From contig JAGBIR010000091.1 in the NCBI GenBank assembly GCA_017934845.1, positions 1 through 7,459 of the forward strand: a stretch of DNA of 7,459 bases. The letters are read 5' to 3'. Source of the stretch: Alistipes sp. (GTDB taxonomy: Bacteria; Bacteroidota; Bacteroidia; Bacteroidales; Rikenellaceae). The position numbers and the translations under genes were made by a program. The notes beneath the pieces are model-generated. The model did no database searches, was not told where the DNA came from, and saw only the letters and a list, made by a program, of their open reading frames with translations. This document shows positions 1-6,396 of this stretch, one piece after another (positions within the stretch are counted from its first letter, which is position 1; each line of letters begins with the position of its first letter).

Positions 1-823
1 GATCCTTATCCTCGTCGGCAACAGCCAACACACGCCAAGGATATGTACGCTCGCCCTTTGTCTCGGCGATGTAGTCGTGACGGGTCACAACCTTCTCCTG
101 ATGACGACGCTCGTGGAGGTATGTGCTGTCGGGAACCTCTACGAAGTAACCTGACAAGCCGCCATCCTTAGGCTCGATGAACATACCGGGGTATGACTCC
201 ATATCGGCCTCCATGATAAGCACCTTACCTGCCTCGGCACAATCAACAGCCAAAGGAAGGATGATGGGCTTTGTGCCGTCAACCTCGCTCTGCTTTGTGA
301 GTGTGTAGGGGAACTGGAATGCGTTAGCAATACCGTTTGTATAGGGAATCCACATTGCGGGATCGCCTGCGAAGTTGAACTCCGATGTCTCGTCCTTAAC
401 GATTACGCTCTCCTCGTCGAAAGCTGTCTCGAAGCGGTAAGCACAACCCTCGTCAAATACGCGGAAGGTAACGGCTGCGCCATCGCCCAAGTCCAAACGC
501 AACTGGTTGTAGTGCTCGGTTACGGTGTTCTGACGGTGGAAGGGAGCATCCACTGTGCGGTGCATAGTCTCGCGCTTTGCTGTAACCTCACCTGTGCCCT
601 CGCCGATGTTACGGCCGTCGGCCAAGTGCAAAGCGATGTCAGAAGAGTCTAACAGCGGTGCGCCGTGACGTGTTACCTTGTAAGAGAGGTTGTCGGCGGT
701 AGAGACCTCGACAACGAGTGTTCCGTCGGGTGATGTTACCTGGAACTCTGTGCCACGCTCTGTGCCGCAAGATACAGCCAACAGGGTAGCCAACATAAGA
801 GATACTCGTGAAAGTGTCTTCAT
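1..823 (-). CDS. GH97 family glycosidase lipoprotein, N-terminal 274 residues (3' end cut by window edge)
   Basis: The frame opens with ATG at 823 and runs off the window at base 1, so 274 residues are visible. GH97 enzymes are usually about 650-740 residues, so this is mostly the N-terminal beta-sandwich domain. A signal peptide ends in a lipobox-like AVSC with Cys19, which suggests a lipoprotein. GH97-like landmarks are SPDG (31-34), a FRVFDEG..YRF stretch (120-131), an A.WIPY segment (156-161) and YPWRVLAVADED (261-272), where the N-terminal domain passes into the catalytic barrel. The catalytic residues lie outside the window, so retaining and inverting members, or alpha-glucosidase and alpha-galactosidase activity, cannot be told apart. 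Family members act on alpha-linked sugars in the periplasm or at the cell surface. The start lies only 20 bases after the stop of the preceding hydrolase, so the two are probably co-transcribed. The family call is from recognised motifs; the substrate is unknown. Confidence 0.85.
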   Translation of the reverse strand, partial: MKTLSRVSLMLATLLAVSCGTERGTEFQVTSPDGTLVVEVSTADNLSYKVTRHGAPLLDSSDIALHLADGRNIGEGTGEVTAKRETMHRTVDAPFHRQNTVTEHYNQLRLDLGDGAAVTFRVFDEGCAYRFETAFDEESVIVKDETSEFNFAGDPAMWIPYTNGIANAFQFPYTLTKQSEVDGTKPIILPLAVDCAEAGKVLIMEADMESYPGMFIEPKDGGLSGYFVEVPDSTYLHERRHQEKVVTRHDYIAETKGERTYPWRVLAVADEDKD

Positions 824-843
824 AATTGTGGGTTATAATTTTA

Positions 844-1872
844 TTAGTTTAGCAAATCAACTTTAGCGGTGCCACCCTCCTTAATGCGGAAAGTCTTGGC
901 GGGCTTACCCTGTGCTGCAACGACAACGGTGAGCTTACCCTTGCCGGCGCGTGTTACGGTGATATCAACTACGCTACCGAATGCACGCATCTGCTTGAGG
1001 CTCATCTCGGGCCACTCGGTAGGCATGCTGGGAGTGATATCGAACGAACGCATACCTGTGGGGCGGATACCAAACATACCCTCGGTGATGATACGGCAGT
1101 AAAGACCGCTCTCTGCCGAGAGGTGACGCTGTGAACCCTCCGGCCAAGCCTCGATCGGGTAGGGAACGTGGTCGCCCAACAAACGGCGGCGTGAGTACTG
1201 TGCCAAGAAGTCGGTTGCACGATCAGCATAACCTGCGTTGTAGATACCGCGCAAAGCGTAGAGTGTCGAACGATCCCAGAAAGTGGTGCTGCCGGCAGCT
1301 GTCAACAGACCATCCTCGGTCATCAACTCCTTGCTCATCAAAGCCTCGACAGTACCCTCCTTACGATCCATGATGCCAACAACCAAAGGCATGCAGATCC
1401 AAGAACGCAATACGTCGTTGCCGTCGTAGTAGCGATATGTGTGGTAGCCACTCATCTCGGCACCGTAGTACTTCTCGATAGCGGCACGCAAATTTCTTGC
1501 ACGAATCATATAAGTGTCGAGCTCGGCATCCGATGCGCCCAACTCCTCACCAAGCAACTCTGCCGATACCAAAGCATCGTAGTAGAGTGTTGAGGTGCAG
1601 AGGTTTGCATCACCATCGGGGAAGCGGCCCTCCAACTCGTCGGTATCCGATGCAACAACGCCCTCGGGAGTAAGCTTGCTGTGGCAGTAGTTCAAGCACC
1701 ACTTAATGAGTGGCCACAACTCCTGGCTGGTCTTCATATCACCCAAAGCCATCGCAAAGCGAGTAGCACCGTGAGCAATCATAGCTGCATCACCGCGGTC
1801 GCCTGCGCCATTCCAGATATCGTCACCCTCGGCGATGATTGAGCTGGGGATGGGCTTACCCTCGTCGTTCAT
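844..1872 (-). CDS. C-terminal part of split six-hairpin-type glycoside hydrolase
   Basis: This 342-residue frame is the continuation, in the same reading frame, of the open frame ending at 1894. The seven codons between the stop and this ATG read FKHFARF and look like normal protein, so the Met at 1872 is probably internal rather than a true start. There is no signal peptide. The sequence looks like an (alpha/alpha)6-barrel glycosidase. An acidic, Trp-containing stretch at 15-28 (EGDDIWNGAGDRGD) and SDTDELEGRFPDGDAN (75-90) are candidate active-site loops. A conserved-looking LSAESGLYCRIITEGMFGI (251-269) follows. The end resembles the C-terminal beta-sandwich of GH78/GH95-like enzymes (ITPSMPTEWPEM, then AFGSVVDITVTR). 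It ends in tandem stops, TAATAA. If made from a restart at 1872, the product would be cytoplasmic and lack half the barrel, so it is probably inactive. The exact GH family and substrate are not recognised. Confidence 0.7.
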   Translation of the reverse strand: MNDEGKPIPSSIIAEGDDIWNGAGDRGDAAMIAHGATRFAMALGDMKTSQELWPLIKWCLNYCHSKLTPEGVVASDTDELEGRFPDGDANLCTSTLYYDALVSAELLGEELGASDAELDTYMIRARNLRAAIEKYYGAEMSGYHTYRYYDGNDVLRSWICMPLVVGIMDRKEGTVEALMSKELMTEDGLLTAAGSTTFWDRSTLYALRGIYNAGYADRATDFLAQYSRRRLLGDHVPYPIEAWPEGSQRHLSAESGLYCRIITEGMFGIRPTGMRSFDITPSMPTEWPEMSLKQMRAFGSVVDITVTRAGKGKLTVVVAAQGKPAKTFRIKEGGTAKVDLLN

Positions 1873-1893
1873 AAAACGAGCGAAGTGCTTGAA

Positions 1894-1896
1894 TTA
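1894..1896 (-). other. In-frame TAA splitting the glycoside hydrolase gene
   Basis: On the minus strand the codons read GTT GGT AAC ATG TCA GCT ATC AAC TAA TTC AAG CAC TTC, with the reading frame open on both sides. Counting codons from the ATG at 2886 to the stop at 844 gives one frame of 681 codons, with this TAA as the only interruption. A single base change would restore a sense codon (for example TAC/TAT Tyr or TCA Ser). All other complete genes in the window also end in TAA, so reassignment of TAA to an amino acid is not plausible. It is either a recent nonsense mutation, a strain-level polymorphism or a sequencing error. Confidence 0.9.
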
Positions 1897-2886
1897 GTTG
1901 ATAGCTGACATGTTACCAACGTCGTAACCCAAGAAGGGGAAGAATGGGTTTACATACTCTGCCTGGTCGTTAGCCCAGATAGCAGCGTAGTAAGACTCAC
2001 CGCCCGGAGCGTGCATATAACCACCACGAGTGTTGATGATTGACTCAGCGGCACGAATCTTCGAGAAGCGGAACTCGCGGTCGATAACATCATCGGGAGT
2101 ATCCAAAATAAGGCACTTGTCGATATTGCCGTGAACGAAGTCCATACGAGCCTCCAGCTCGGCTGCAACGTCGGTCTTTACGGGACGATCAACAGCGCGG
2201 TAAGCCTGGCAGATAACGTCGAAAGTAAGCTCGGCATTGGGAGCCAAGTTGTAGAAACCGTCGCCCAGAATCTCGGTACGGATGCAGTAAGCACCGTCAA
2301 CACCCTTTGCGGGGTCGGTCTGTGCTGTCTGTGCGAAGTTGGGGATTGAGATAGCGATAGGCTTCTCTGTAATGTTACGCAATGTGTAACGCTCGCACAT
2401 CATAGGCATACGACGTGAAGGGAAGATAGTACGAGTCATCTTCAACACCGGTGTGGGAGCAGCCTTGCGAGCCGAACCTGTGTTCTTCTTACCGATGTGC
2501 CAAAGGCTCTCGACGATAAGTGCGCCATCGAGCTTAACCTTCTCTACCTTCTCGGCCTGAAGTACCAAGCCATTGACACCCAACAATGAGGGGATGTCGG
2601 TAGCTACGCGATACATCAAGCTGGCGTGTGTGTTGTTGGGGATGGTACGCAACAAGGGGAATACGAGTGAACGCTCCTGAGTGAATGCGCCCAACTCATC
2701 AACGCCCCAACGCATAACAACCGACATCATCTCGCCTGTCATCTCGATGTGGTCGCTGTGAGGGATGTTCTCCTGATTAACCTCCCATACGATGCCCGGA
2801 CCGTCGCTCTCCAACTGCCAACGCTGTCCGTAAGCCGTAACGGCTACAATCATAGCCACGGCAACAAGTAAAGTTCTCTTTAACAT
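1894..2886 (-). CDS. N-terminal part of split six-hairpin-type glycoside hydrolase, secreted
   Basis: The 330-residue frame starts with ATG at 2886 and a signal peptide (KR, then a hydrophobic run, then AYG/Q near residue 20), indicating export. Residues about 21-240 look like an N-terminal beta-sandwich. The start of an (alpha/alpha)6 barrel follows, with FRFSKIRAAESI (272-283), a Gly-rich loop at 288-296 and YYAAIWANDQAEY (299-311), a typical substrate-site-like segment of six-hairpin glycosidases. The frame stops abruptly in the middle of the barrel at the TAA at 1894, and the rest of the enzyme is encoded in frame from 1893 down to 844. Intact, the protein would be about 680 residues. As it stands, the gene probably makes a truncated, inactive product unless the stop is an error or is read through. 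It lies after the metzincin gene with a 131-base gap holding a long inverted repeat, and before GH97. No clear -7 promoter was found in that gap. The fold call is moderate; the GH family is not known. Confidence 0.75.
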   Translation of the reverse strand: MLKRTLLVAVAMIVAVTAYGQRWQLESDGPGIVWEVNQENIPHSDHIEMTGEMMSVVMRWGVDELGAFTQERSLVFPLLRTIPNNTHASLMYRVATDIPSLLGVNGLVLQAEKVEKVKLDGALIVESLWHIGKKNTGSARKAAPTPVLKMTRTIFPSRRMPMMCERYTLRNITEKPIAISIPNFAQTAQTDPAKGVDGAYCIRTEILGDGFYNLAPNAELTFDVICQAYRAVDRPVKTDVAAELEARMDFVHGNIDKCLILDTPDDVIDREFRFSKIRAAESIINTRGGYMHAPGGESYYAAIWANDQAEYVNPFFPFLGYDVGNMSAIN

Positions 2887-2951
2887 TTGATAGTTTTTTT
2901 AGTTTATAATTATTTGTTTCTTTGTATCAAAACAGGATTTCAAAACAATAG

Positions 2952-3013
2952 TAAAGATTGGTGCGGCAAGACTTAACCTATTGGTAGGAAGCTCTTTACA
3001 GCACCAATCTTTA
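2952..3013 (-). terminator. Long-loop inverted repeat after the metzincin gene, probable terminator
   Basis: Exact 13-base arms (taaagattggtgc at 2952-2964 and its complement at 3001-3013) enclose a 36-base loop, starting 4 bases past the stop codon of the gene ending at 3018. The loop itself contains a small CCTA/TAGG hairpin. On the minus strand the stem is followed by a T-rich stretch (TATTGTTTTG), weaker than a classic U-tract. It may end or attenuate the transcript between the protease operon and the glycosidase genes. It could also be a structured RNA or a processing site. Confidence 0.55.
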
Positions 3014-3017
3014 TTGC

Positions 3018-4028
3018 TTAAATATCGCGTGTAAGCTTAATGTCGCGCTTCAAGGTGATCTCCACCTCGCAGCTTTGCTTACCCTCGAACCAGCTATTCT
3101 GCAGATACCACAACGGGATCCACGCGTAGCTCTTCTTGCCCTCAAGCTCAACCTCTACGAGGCAGTTGCTGTACTTCACGCCAAACTCCTTCTCGCGGCT
3201 GAAAACCTTCTCGGTGGGGAATGTTACCACACCCTCGGCGTCGGTCGAAGTGGTATAAACAGCCTTGGGCTGCACGGTGTAGCTATACCACATTACGGGG
3301 TAGAGTCTAACGGCTGCCTTCTCGGCCTTTGTGCCGTCGGCCCAGCGAGCCTTTATGGTGATATTCTCGGGTACGGCCTTCGATACCAAGTCATCGATAT
3401 CAATGTTGCGGCCCGCTGCCAAGTTAATCATATTAACGGCATAGTCGCTCCAGTGACGCTCGCCATAGGGGTAGTCCATAATGCAACGGGTGCCGAGGTA
3501 GGGCATACCGCAGATGGGGTTCTTGTCGGCATCGACCTTCATAGCATAGATGTCGGGGATACCGCGTGCGTGGCCGAACTCGTGGATAATGCCGTCGATA
3601 GCCTGCTGCTCGAAGGGCGAGTTGAAGCGATCGTTATGCGTACGAGCGTGGTAAACGGTCTGGAAAGTGTCGCCATACCAGCCGCCGCCCTGCTCCTTGG
3701 CATCTGACTTATAGCCATCCATCACAACCAGATAGTCGTGGTCGGGGTGGGGCTTGCCAATCTCCTCGGTTGAGAGACCATCGTAGATGTAGAAGGCATC
3801 CCAGTCAACCTCGAAGTGGTGAATCGCAGCAAATCGTGAGTCGTAGTTGAATGCCTTATTCACCTGACGGAACATATCCTTAATCAGGTAAACCACACGC
3901 TCCTCGCCACCCAGCGAATCAACCGACGTGCGGTCGATACCAATCTTTACCGTAAATCGGTGGATGGGCTGCGCCTGAATGCTCATTACAACTACGGTAG
4001 CGAGCAGTGCGAAAAGTATCTTTTTCAT
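3018..4028 (-). CDS. Secreted metzincin-like zinc metalloprotease
   Basis: 336 residues from an ATG at 4028, with a clear signal peptide (MKK, hydrophobic core, SIQAQ near residue 20) and no lipobox Cys, so the product is periplasmic or secreted. The active site is HEFGHARGIPD at 149-159. This fits the HExxHxxGxxH/D zinc motif of metzincins, with Asp159 in the third-ligand position, as known in snapalysin-type enzymes. A CIMDY segment at 182-186 is well placed as the Met-turn. Residues about 220-325 look like a C-terminal beta-rich domain. The function inferred is extracellular peptide cleavage, perhaps of glycoproteins, given the neighbours. It starts 60 bases after the stop of the M60-like lipoprotein gene. 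No promoter of the type found at 5460-5491 is visible in that gap, so the two probably form an operon driven from there. No specific peptidase family is assigned; M6-like or an unclassified Bacteroidetes family are alternatives. Confidence 0.75.
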   Translation of the reverse strand: MKKILFALLATVVVMSIQAQPIHRFTVKIGIDRTSVDSLGGEERVVYLIKDMFRQVNKAFNYDSRFAAIHHFEVDWDAFYIYDGLSTEEIGKPHPDHDYLVVMDGYKSDAKEQGGGWYGDTFQTVYHARTHNDRFNSPFEQQAIDGIIHEFGHARGIPDIYAMKVDADKNPICGMPYLGTRCIMDYPYGERHWSDYAVNMINLAAGRNIDIDDLVSKAVPENITIKARWADGTKAEKAAVRLYPVMWYSYTVQPKAVYTTSTDAEGVVTFPTEKVFSREKEFGVKYSNCLVEVELEGKKSYAWIPLWYLQNSWFEGKQSCEVEITLKRDIKLTRDI

Positions 4029-4088
4029 ATATCGATTCTCTAATTATGTTTTGACTCGGTTCTCTGTTCTCTGCCTCAAAACTGAAAA

Positions 4089-5387
4089 TTAGTTCTTGAG
4101 TGACTCCTCGATGAGCTTCAACTCCTCGGGTGTGTAGCAAGTCTTTGTAACATCCTCGTCGGCAGCCTCCGAAACCTTCGAGAGGAAGTAGAGGAACTTG
4201 TCGTAGTTGTTCTCGAACTTGGGAAGCTCGCTATCGGGAGTAGCGTAGAGCTTGCGGAACGCCTGCTTGTAAACATCCCAGCTGAACTTCTCCTTGATGC
4301 GGAGGAATGTGTAGTGCAGTGCATCGCCATTGTTCTTAGCCAAGCCTGCGCCGATGGTCTCGTCGTAGAAAATCTTGTAGTAGTTCATAATCTCGGCACC
4401 CTTGTAGCATACGTTGCGCTGTGATGCTGTACCGTCGCAAGCCTCCAAGGCGTATGACATACGGAAGTTAGCGAAGATCTCGTCGTTCCAGTTCCAGCTG
4501 CCGTCGCCCTTGATGTTGCTGTGAGAGAAGTCGTGACCAATCTCGTGCATAATGCCGAAGCCCCAATCGTCGAACTCTGCTGTACGATTGATAACCTCCT
4601 CGACCTTCACGTTGCTGTTCCAGAGGATGGGGTTACCTGCCAAGGCCCAGTAGCCGGGCTCGATGCCGGGGGTGTTGATGATGATAATCTTCTCACCACC
4701 ATAAGGAGTCTCGCCTACCAAGTCGTGGTATGCCTCATAAACCTTATCGAGGTTAGCCAACCACTGATCCATCTGCTCGTCGGTAATCTGAACCTTCTCC
4801 TTCTCCAAGCAGAGCTTGATATGCTCGCCCTCGCGGATGTAGAGTGCGTCGGCAGGAATCTCGGTCACCTTAAGGTTGTCGTACCAAACGGTACCCGAAG
4901 CCTTGTTGCCGAGGTAAGTACCCCAAGGGAAACCCAAGCCGCAGCAGATTGTAGCCGAGCCATCCTTGTCGGGGATGAAGTCAACATAAACCTCCTGCCA
5001 GTCCTGTGTGTCGTAGAGGAACTTCGAAGCGTTCCACTCCTGATCGCGGTTGTCGGGAGTGAGGTGCAAAACGGCACCGCGGCCACCCTTCACGTCCTTG
5101 CACTTAACCATTGCGCTGGCACGGTATAACTTACCACACTCCAAACCTTCGATTTTGTGCTTCGCTGCCAAGTATGTGGGATTTTTGCTTGTAATCTTCA
5201 CGCAACCTGTGCTGTCGATACCTGCCTCGGCGGCATAGATGATGTTACCCTCGGCCTTGTTCTTGCTGGTGTCCCAGTTGGTCTGGAAGGTAGCAAGGTC
5301 GTCGAAGTTGTCTGCAAAGATGAGCTTGTTCTCACCCGAGCAGGCGCAAAGCGCAGCTGCAATAGCGATAAAAATGATTTTTTTCAT
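4089..5387 (-). CDS. M60-like (enhancin/mucinase-type) metallopeptidase lipoprotein with carbohydrate-binding-like domain
   Basis: 432 residues from ATG at 5387. The signal peptide ends in a lipobox LCAC with Cys16, followed by Ser-Gly-Glu, so the protein is lipid-anchored and possibly surface exposed. Residues about 22-176 form a jelly-roll, carbohydrate-binding-like domain (CBM4/9-type pattern) that closes with GTVWYDNLKVTEI. Residues about 180-432 are the peptidase domain: a WALAGNPILWN segment (247-257), then HEIGH (281-285) and, 17 residues later, Glu303 in WNWNDEIFANFRM. This matches the HExxH-X(8-28)-E pattern of the M60-like family, whose known members bind and cut mucins and other O-glycosylated proteins. 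The paralogue ending at 6640 shares this whole arrangement. The gene has its own Bacteroidetes promoter at 5460-5491, with a 45-bp repeat upstream, and is followed by the metzincin gene. Mucin or glycoprotein cleavage is inferred from the family; the exact target is unknown. Confidence 0.88.
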   Translation of the reverse strand: MKKIIFIAIAAALCACSGENKLIFADNFDDLATFQTNWDTSKNKAEGNIIYAAEAGIDSTGCVKITSKNPTYLAAKHKIEGLECGKLYRASAMVKCKDVKGGRGAVLHLTPDNRDQEWNASKFLYDTQDWQEVYVDFIPDKDGSATICCGLGFPWGTYLGNKASGTVWYDNLKVTEIPADALYIREGEHIKLCLEKEKVQITDEQMDQWLANLDKVYEAYHDLVGETPYGGEKIIIINTPGIEPGYWALAGNPILWNSNVKVEEVINRTAEFDDWGFGIMHEIGHDFSHSNIKGDGSWNWNDEIFANFRMSYALEACDGTASQRNVCYKGAEIMNYYKIFYDETIGAGLAKNNGDALHYTFLRIKEKFSWDVYKQAFRKLYATPDSELPKFENNYDKFLYFLSKVSEAADEDVTKTCYTPEELKLIEESLKN

Positions 5388-5459
5388 TGTTTAAGAGTGT
5401 GTTATTGTCATTAAATAATATTTATTCTCGGCTAAAAATGCTATAAGCATTTAACGAAA

Positions 5460-5491
5460 CAAAGGTAGTCAAAATTTTATAGTCCGCCAAA
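5460..5491 (-). promoter_or_regulatory. Bacteroidetes-type promoter of the M60-like/metzincin operon
   Basis: Read on the minus strand there is a -33 TTTG (5491-5488), exactly 20 bases, and a perfect -7 TACCTTTG (5467-5460), matching the TTTG-N19-21-TAnnTTTG consensus known for Bacteroides. The expected transcript start is near 5456, giving a leader of about 70 bases before the ATG at 5387. The 45-bp repeat begins 13 bases upstream of the -33 box. The rest of the 340-base gap (5388-5727) holds only that repeat and the terminator at 5631-5664. Nothing was seen at 5550-5630. Confidence 0.75.
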
Positions 5492-5504
5492 AATCAAATA
5501 GATA

Positions 5505-5549
5505 ATTATTGCTGTCAAAATCATTATTTTGCAACTATCTGCCGACTAT
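5505..5549 (-). repeat. 45-bp direct repeat, copy 1, upstream of the M60-like promoter
   Basis: Identical over 45 bases to 6352-6396, in the same orientation, with flanks that differ immediately on both sides. It contains a dyad, CAAAAT-CATT-ATTTTG, at 5516-5531 that could be a protein-binding site. The dyad centre lies about 32 bases beyond the -33 box, roughly -67 relative to the predicted start. That is a usual place for an activator site. The regulator is unknown. Confidence 0.85.
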
Positions 5550-5630
5550 TCACGAAATTCAAAATTTTCGATATATAAATTCTGTGATTTAGTTGGTATG
5601 TTAACCATTAATTGTGTAGTGAAAAATGAG

Positions 5631-5664
5631 CAAAAAAAGCGTCCCAATGAGGTATCGGGACGCT
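5631..5664 (-). terminator. Rho-independent terminator after the unknown secreted protein gene
   Basis: A perfect 8-bp stem, AGCGTCCC/GGGACGCT (arms 5638-5645 and 5657-5664), with an 11-base loop is followed on the minus strand by seven T (5638-5632). It lies 63 bases past the stop codon at 5728. It separates that gene from the promoter at 5460-5491, so the 176-residue gene is a single-gene transcript. Confidence 0.92.
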
Positions 5665-5727
5665 GAGATTTTTTAATTAAATCATCTGATTCACAATATG
5701 ATTATTCTGGTGAAACGTTTTAATTGG

Positions 5728-6258
5728 TTATTCTGTAGTGATGGTATAATTCAGGGTCATAGATCCGTTACTAATCATCCCACTTCGTATTCCCGATGGA
5801 CTATCTATTGTTGTAGATGATAAAAACACATAACATTCCGGATATACCTCTACTGTAGAGTTCAGAACGCTATTCTTCATTTGTTTAGGAGCTGGTAATT
5901 GTACCGAGGTTTTCAATGTTTTATAGCCAATTTTGCTAACTTTGATTTCTACAGCTTGTCCTGCTAACTCTTTTTTGAGCACTACAAATGTATTCTCTTT
6001 GGAGTTAAATTTAATTTTCTTTTTTGGCGTTATGATAACAACATTTACCTCGTTAAGCTCATATTTACTTTCGGGATGATAGATCTCTTTATCTGCAACA
6101 TAACCCAGTATGTCGTAGAAACTTAAATATATGCCCTCGCTTGAGCCGGTGAAATCCGCTACGTCGATAAAACCCTGATCCGATTTGTTTACATCTTGTG
6201 CGGTGGCGATACTAATGCCAGCAATGATAGTGCAAAAGAGTAATAGAAACTTTTTCAT
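5728..6258 (-). CDS. Secreted protein of unknown function, 176 residues
   Basis: The frame starts with ATG at 6258, and a clear signal peptide (MKKFLLLFCTIIAGISIATA, cut near residue 20) indicates export. There is no lipobox. The mature protein is beta-rich. Residues about 70-120 (VNVVIITPKKKI, then EIKVSKIGYKTLKTSVQL) recall the small carboxypeptidase-regulatory-like beta-sandwich, in which an IGYKT-type strand is common; this is only a loose resemblance. Residues 131-176 are rich in Ser, Thr and Asn. No catalytic motif was recognised. Base composition differs from its neighbours: 21 of 60 G+C at 5821-5880 and 20 of 60 at 5941-6000, against 32 of 60 at 4501-4560. The gene has its own promoter (6309-6340) and terminator (5631-5664). 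It shares an upstream 45-bp element with the M60-like gene, suggesting a linked role such as adhesion or substrate binding (inference). Confidence 0.8.
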   Translation of the reverse strand: MKKFLLLFCTIIAGISIATAQDVNKSDQGFIDVADFTGSSEGIYLSFYDILGYVADKEIYHPESKYELNEVNVVIITPKKKIKFNSKENTFVVLKKELAGQAVEIKVSKIGYKTLKTSVQLPAPKQMKNSVLNSTVEVYPECYVFLSSTTIDSPSGIRSGMISNGSMTLNYTITTE

Positions 6259-6308
6259 AATAAATAGATTTAGTCAAACAACTAATTAGAGAAACTCCCT
6301 TATTTATA

Positions 6309-6340
6309 CAAAAATAAATTATAAATTTTATATAAACAAA
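6309..6340 (-). promoter_or_regulatory. Bacteroidetes-type promoter of the unknown secreted protein gene
   Basis: On the minus strand a -33 TTTG (6340-6337) is followed by exactly 20 bases and a perfect -7 TATTTTTG (6316-6309). The spacing is the same as at 5460-5491. The predicted transcript start is near 6305, leaving a leader of about 47 bases before the ATG at 6258. The surroundings are very AT-rich, so a chance match is somewhat more likely here, but the repeat placed 11 bases upstream supports it. Confidence 0.7.
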
Positions 6341-6351
6341 ATTTATTGAAT

Positions 6352-6396
6352 ATTATTGCTGTCAAAATCATTATTTTGCAACTATCTGCCGACTAT
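6352..6396 (-). repeat. 45-bp direct repeat, copy 2, upstream of the unknown secreted protein gene
   Basis: Exact copy of 5505-5549, with the dyad CAAAAT-CATT-ATTTTG at 6363-6378. It ends 11 bases before the -33 box, against 13 in copy 1, so its position relative to the promoter is nearly conserved while the sequence between is not. This argues for a shared regulatory site rather than a randomly placed repeat. Confidence 0.85.

Noticed and set aside
844..1872. Independent gene starting at the ATG at 1872
   Set aside because: It has no signal peptide, sits in the same frame 21 bases after the stop of the preceding part, and begins in the middle of a barrel domain; a broken single gene explains it better.
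1894..1896. Recoded stop codon (TAA read as an amino acid)
   Set aside because: TAA ends every other complete gene in the window, and no recoding signal is evident.
2887..2951. Promoter for the split glycoside hydrolase
   Set aside because: A TTTG followed 19 bases later by TATAAACT resembles the -33/-7 pattern only in part; the TTTG half of the -7 box is missing.
3075..3707. Long plus-strand open frame (210 residues) opposite the metzincin gene
   Set aside because: It is antisense to a gene with a signal peptide and a complete zinc motif; its translation has no recognisable features, and all supported genes are on the minus strand.
4521..5129. Long plus-strand open frame (202 residues) opposite the M60-like gene
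   Set aside because: It mirrors the codon pattern of the real gene on the other strand, which carries the M60 motif and lipobox.
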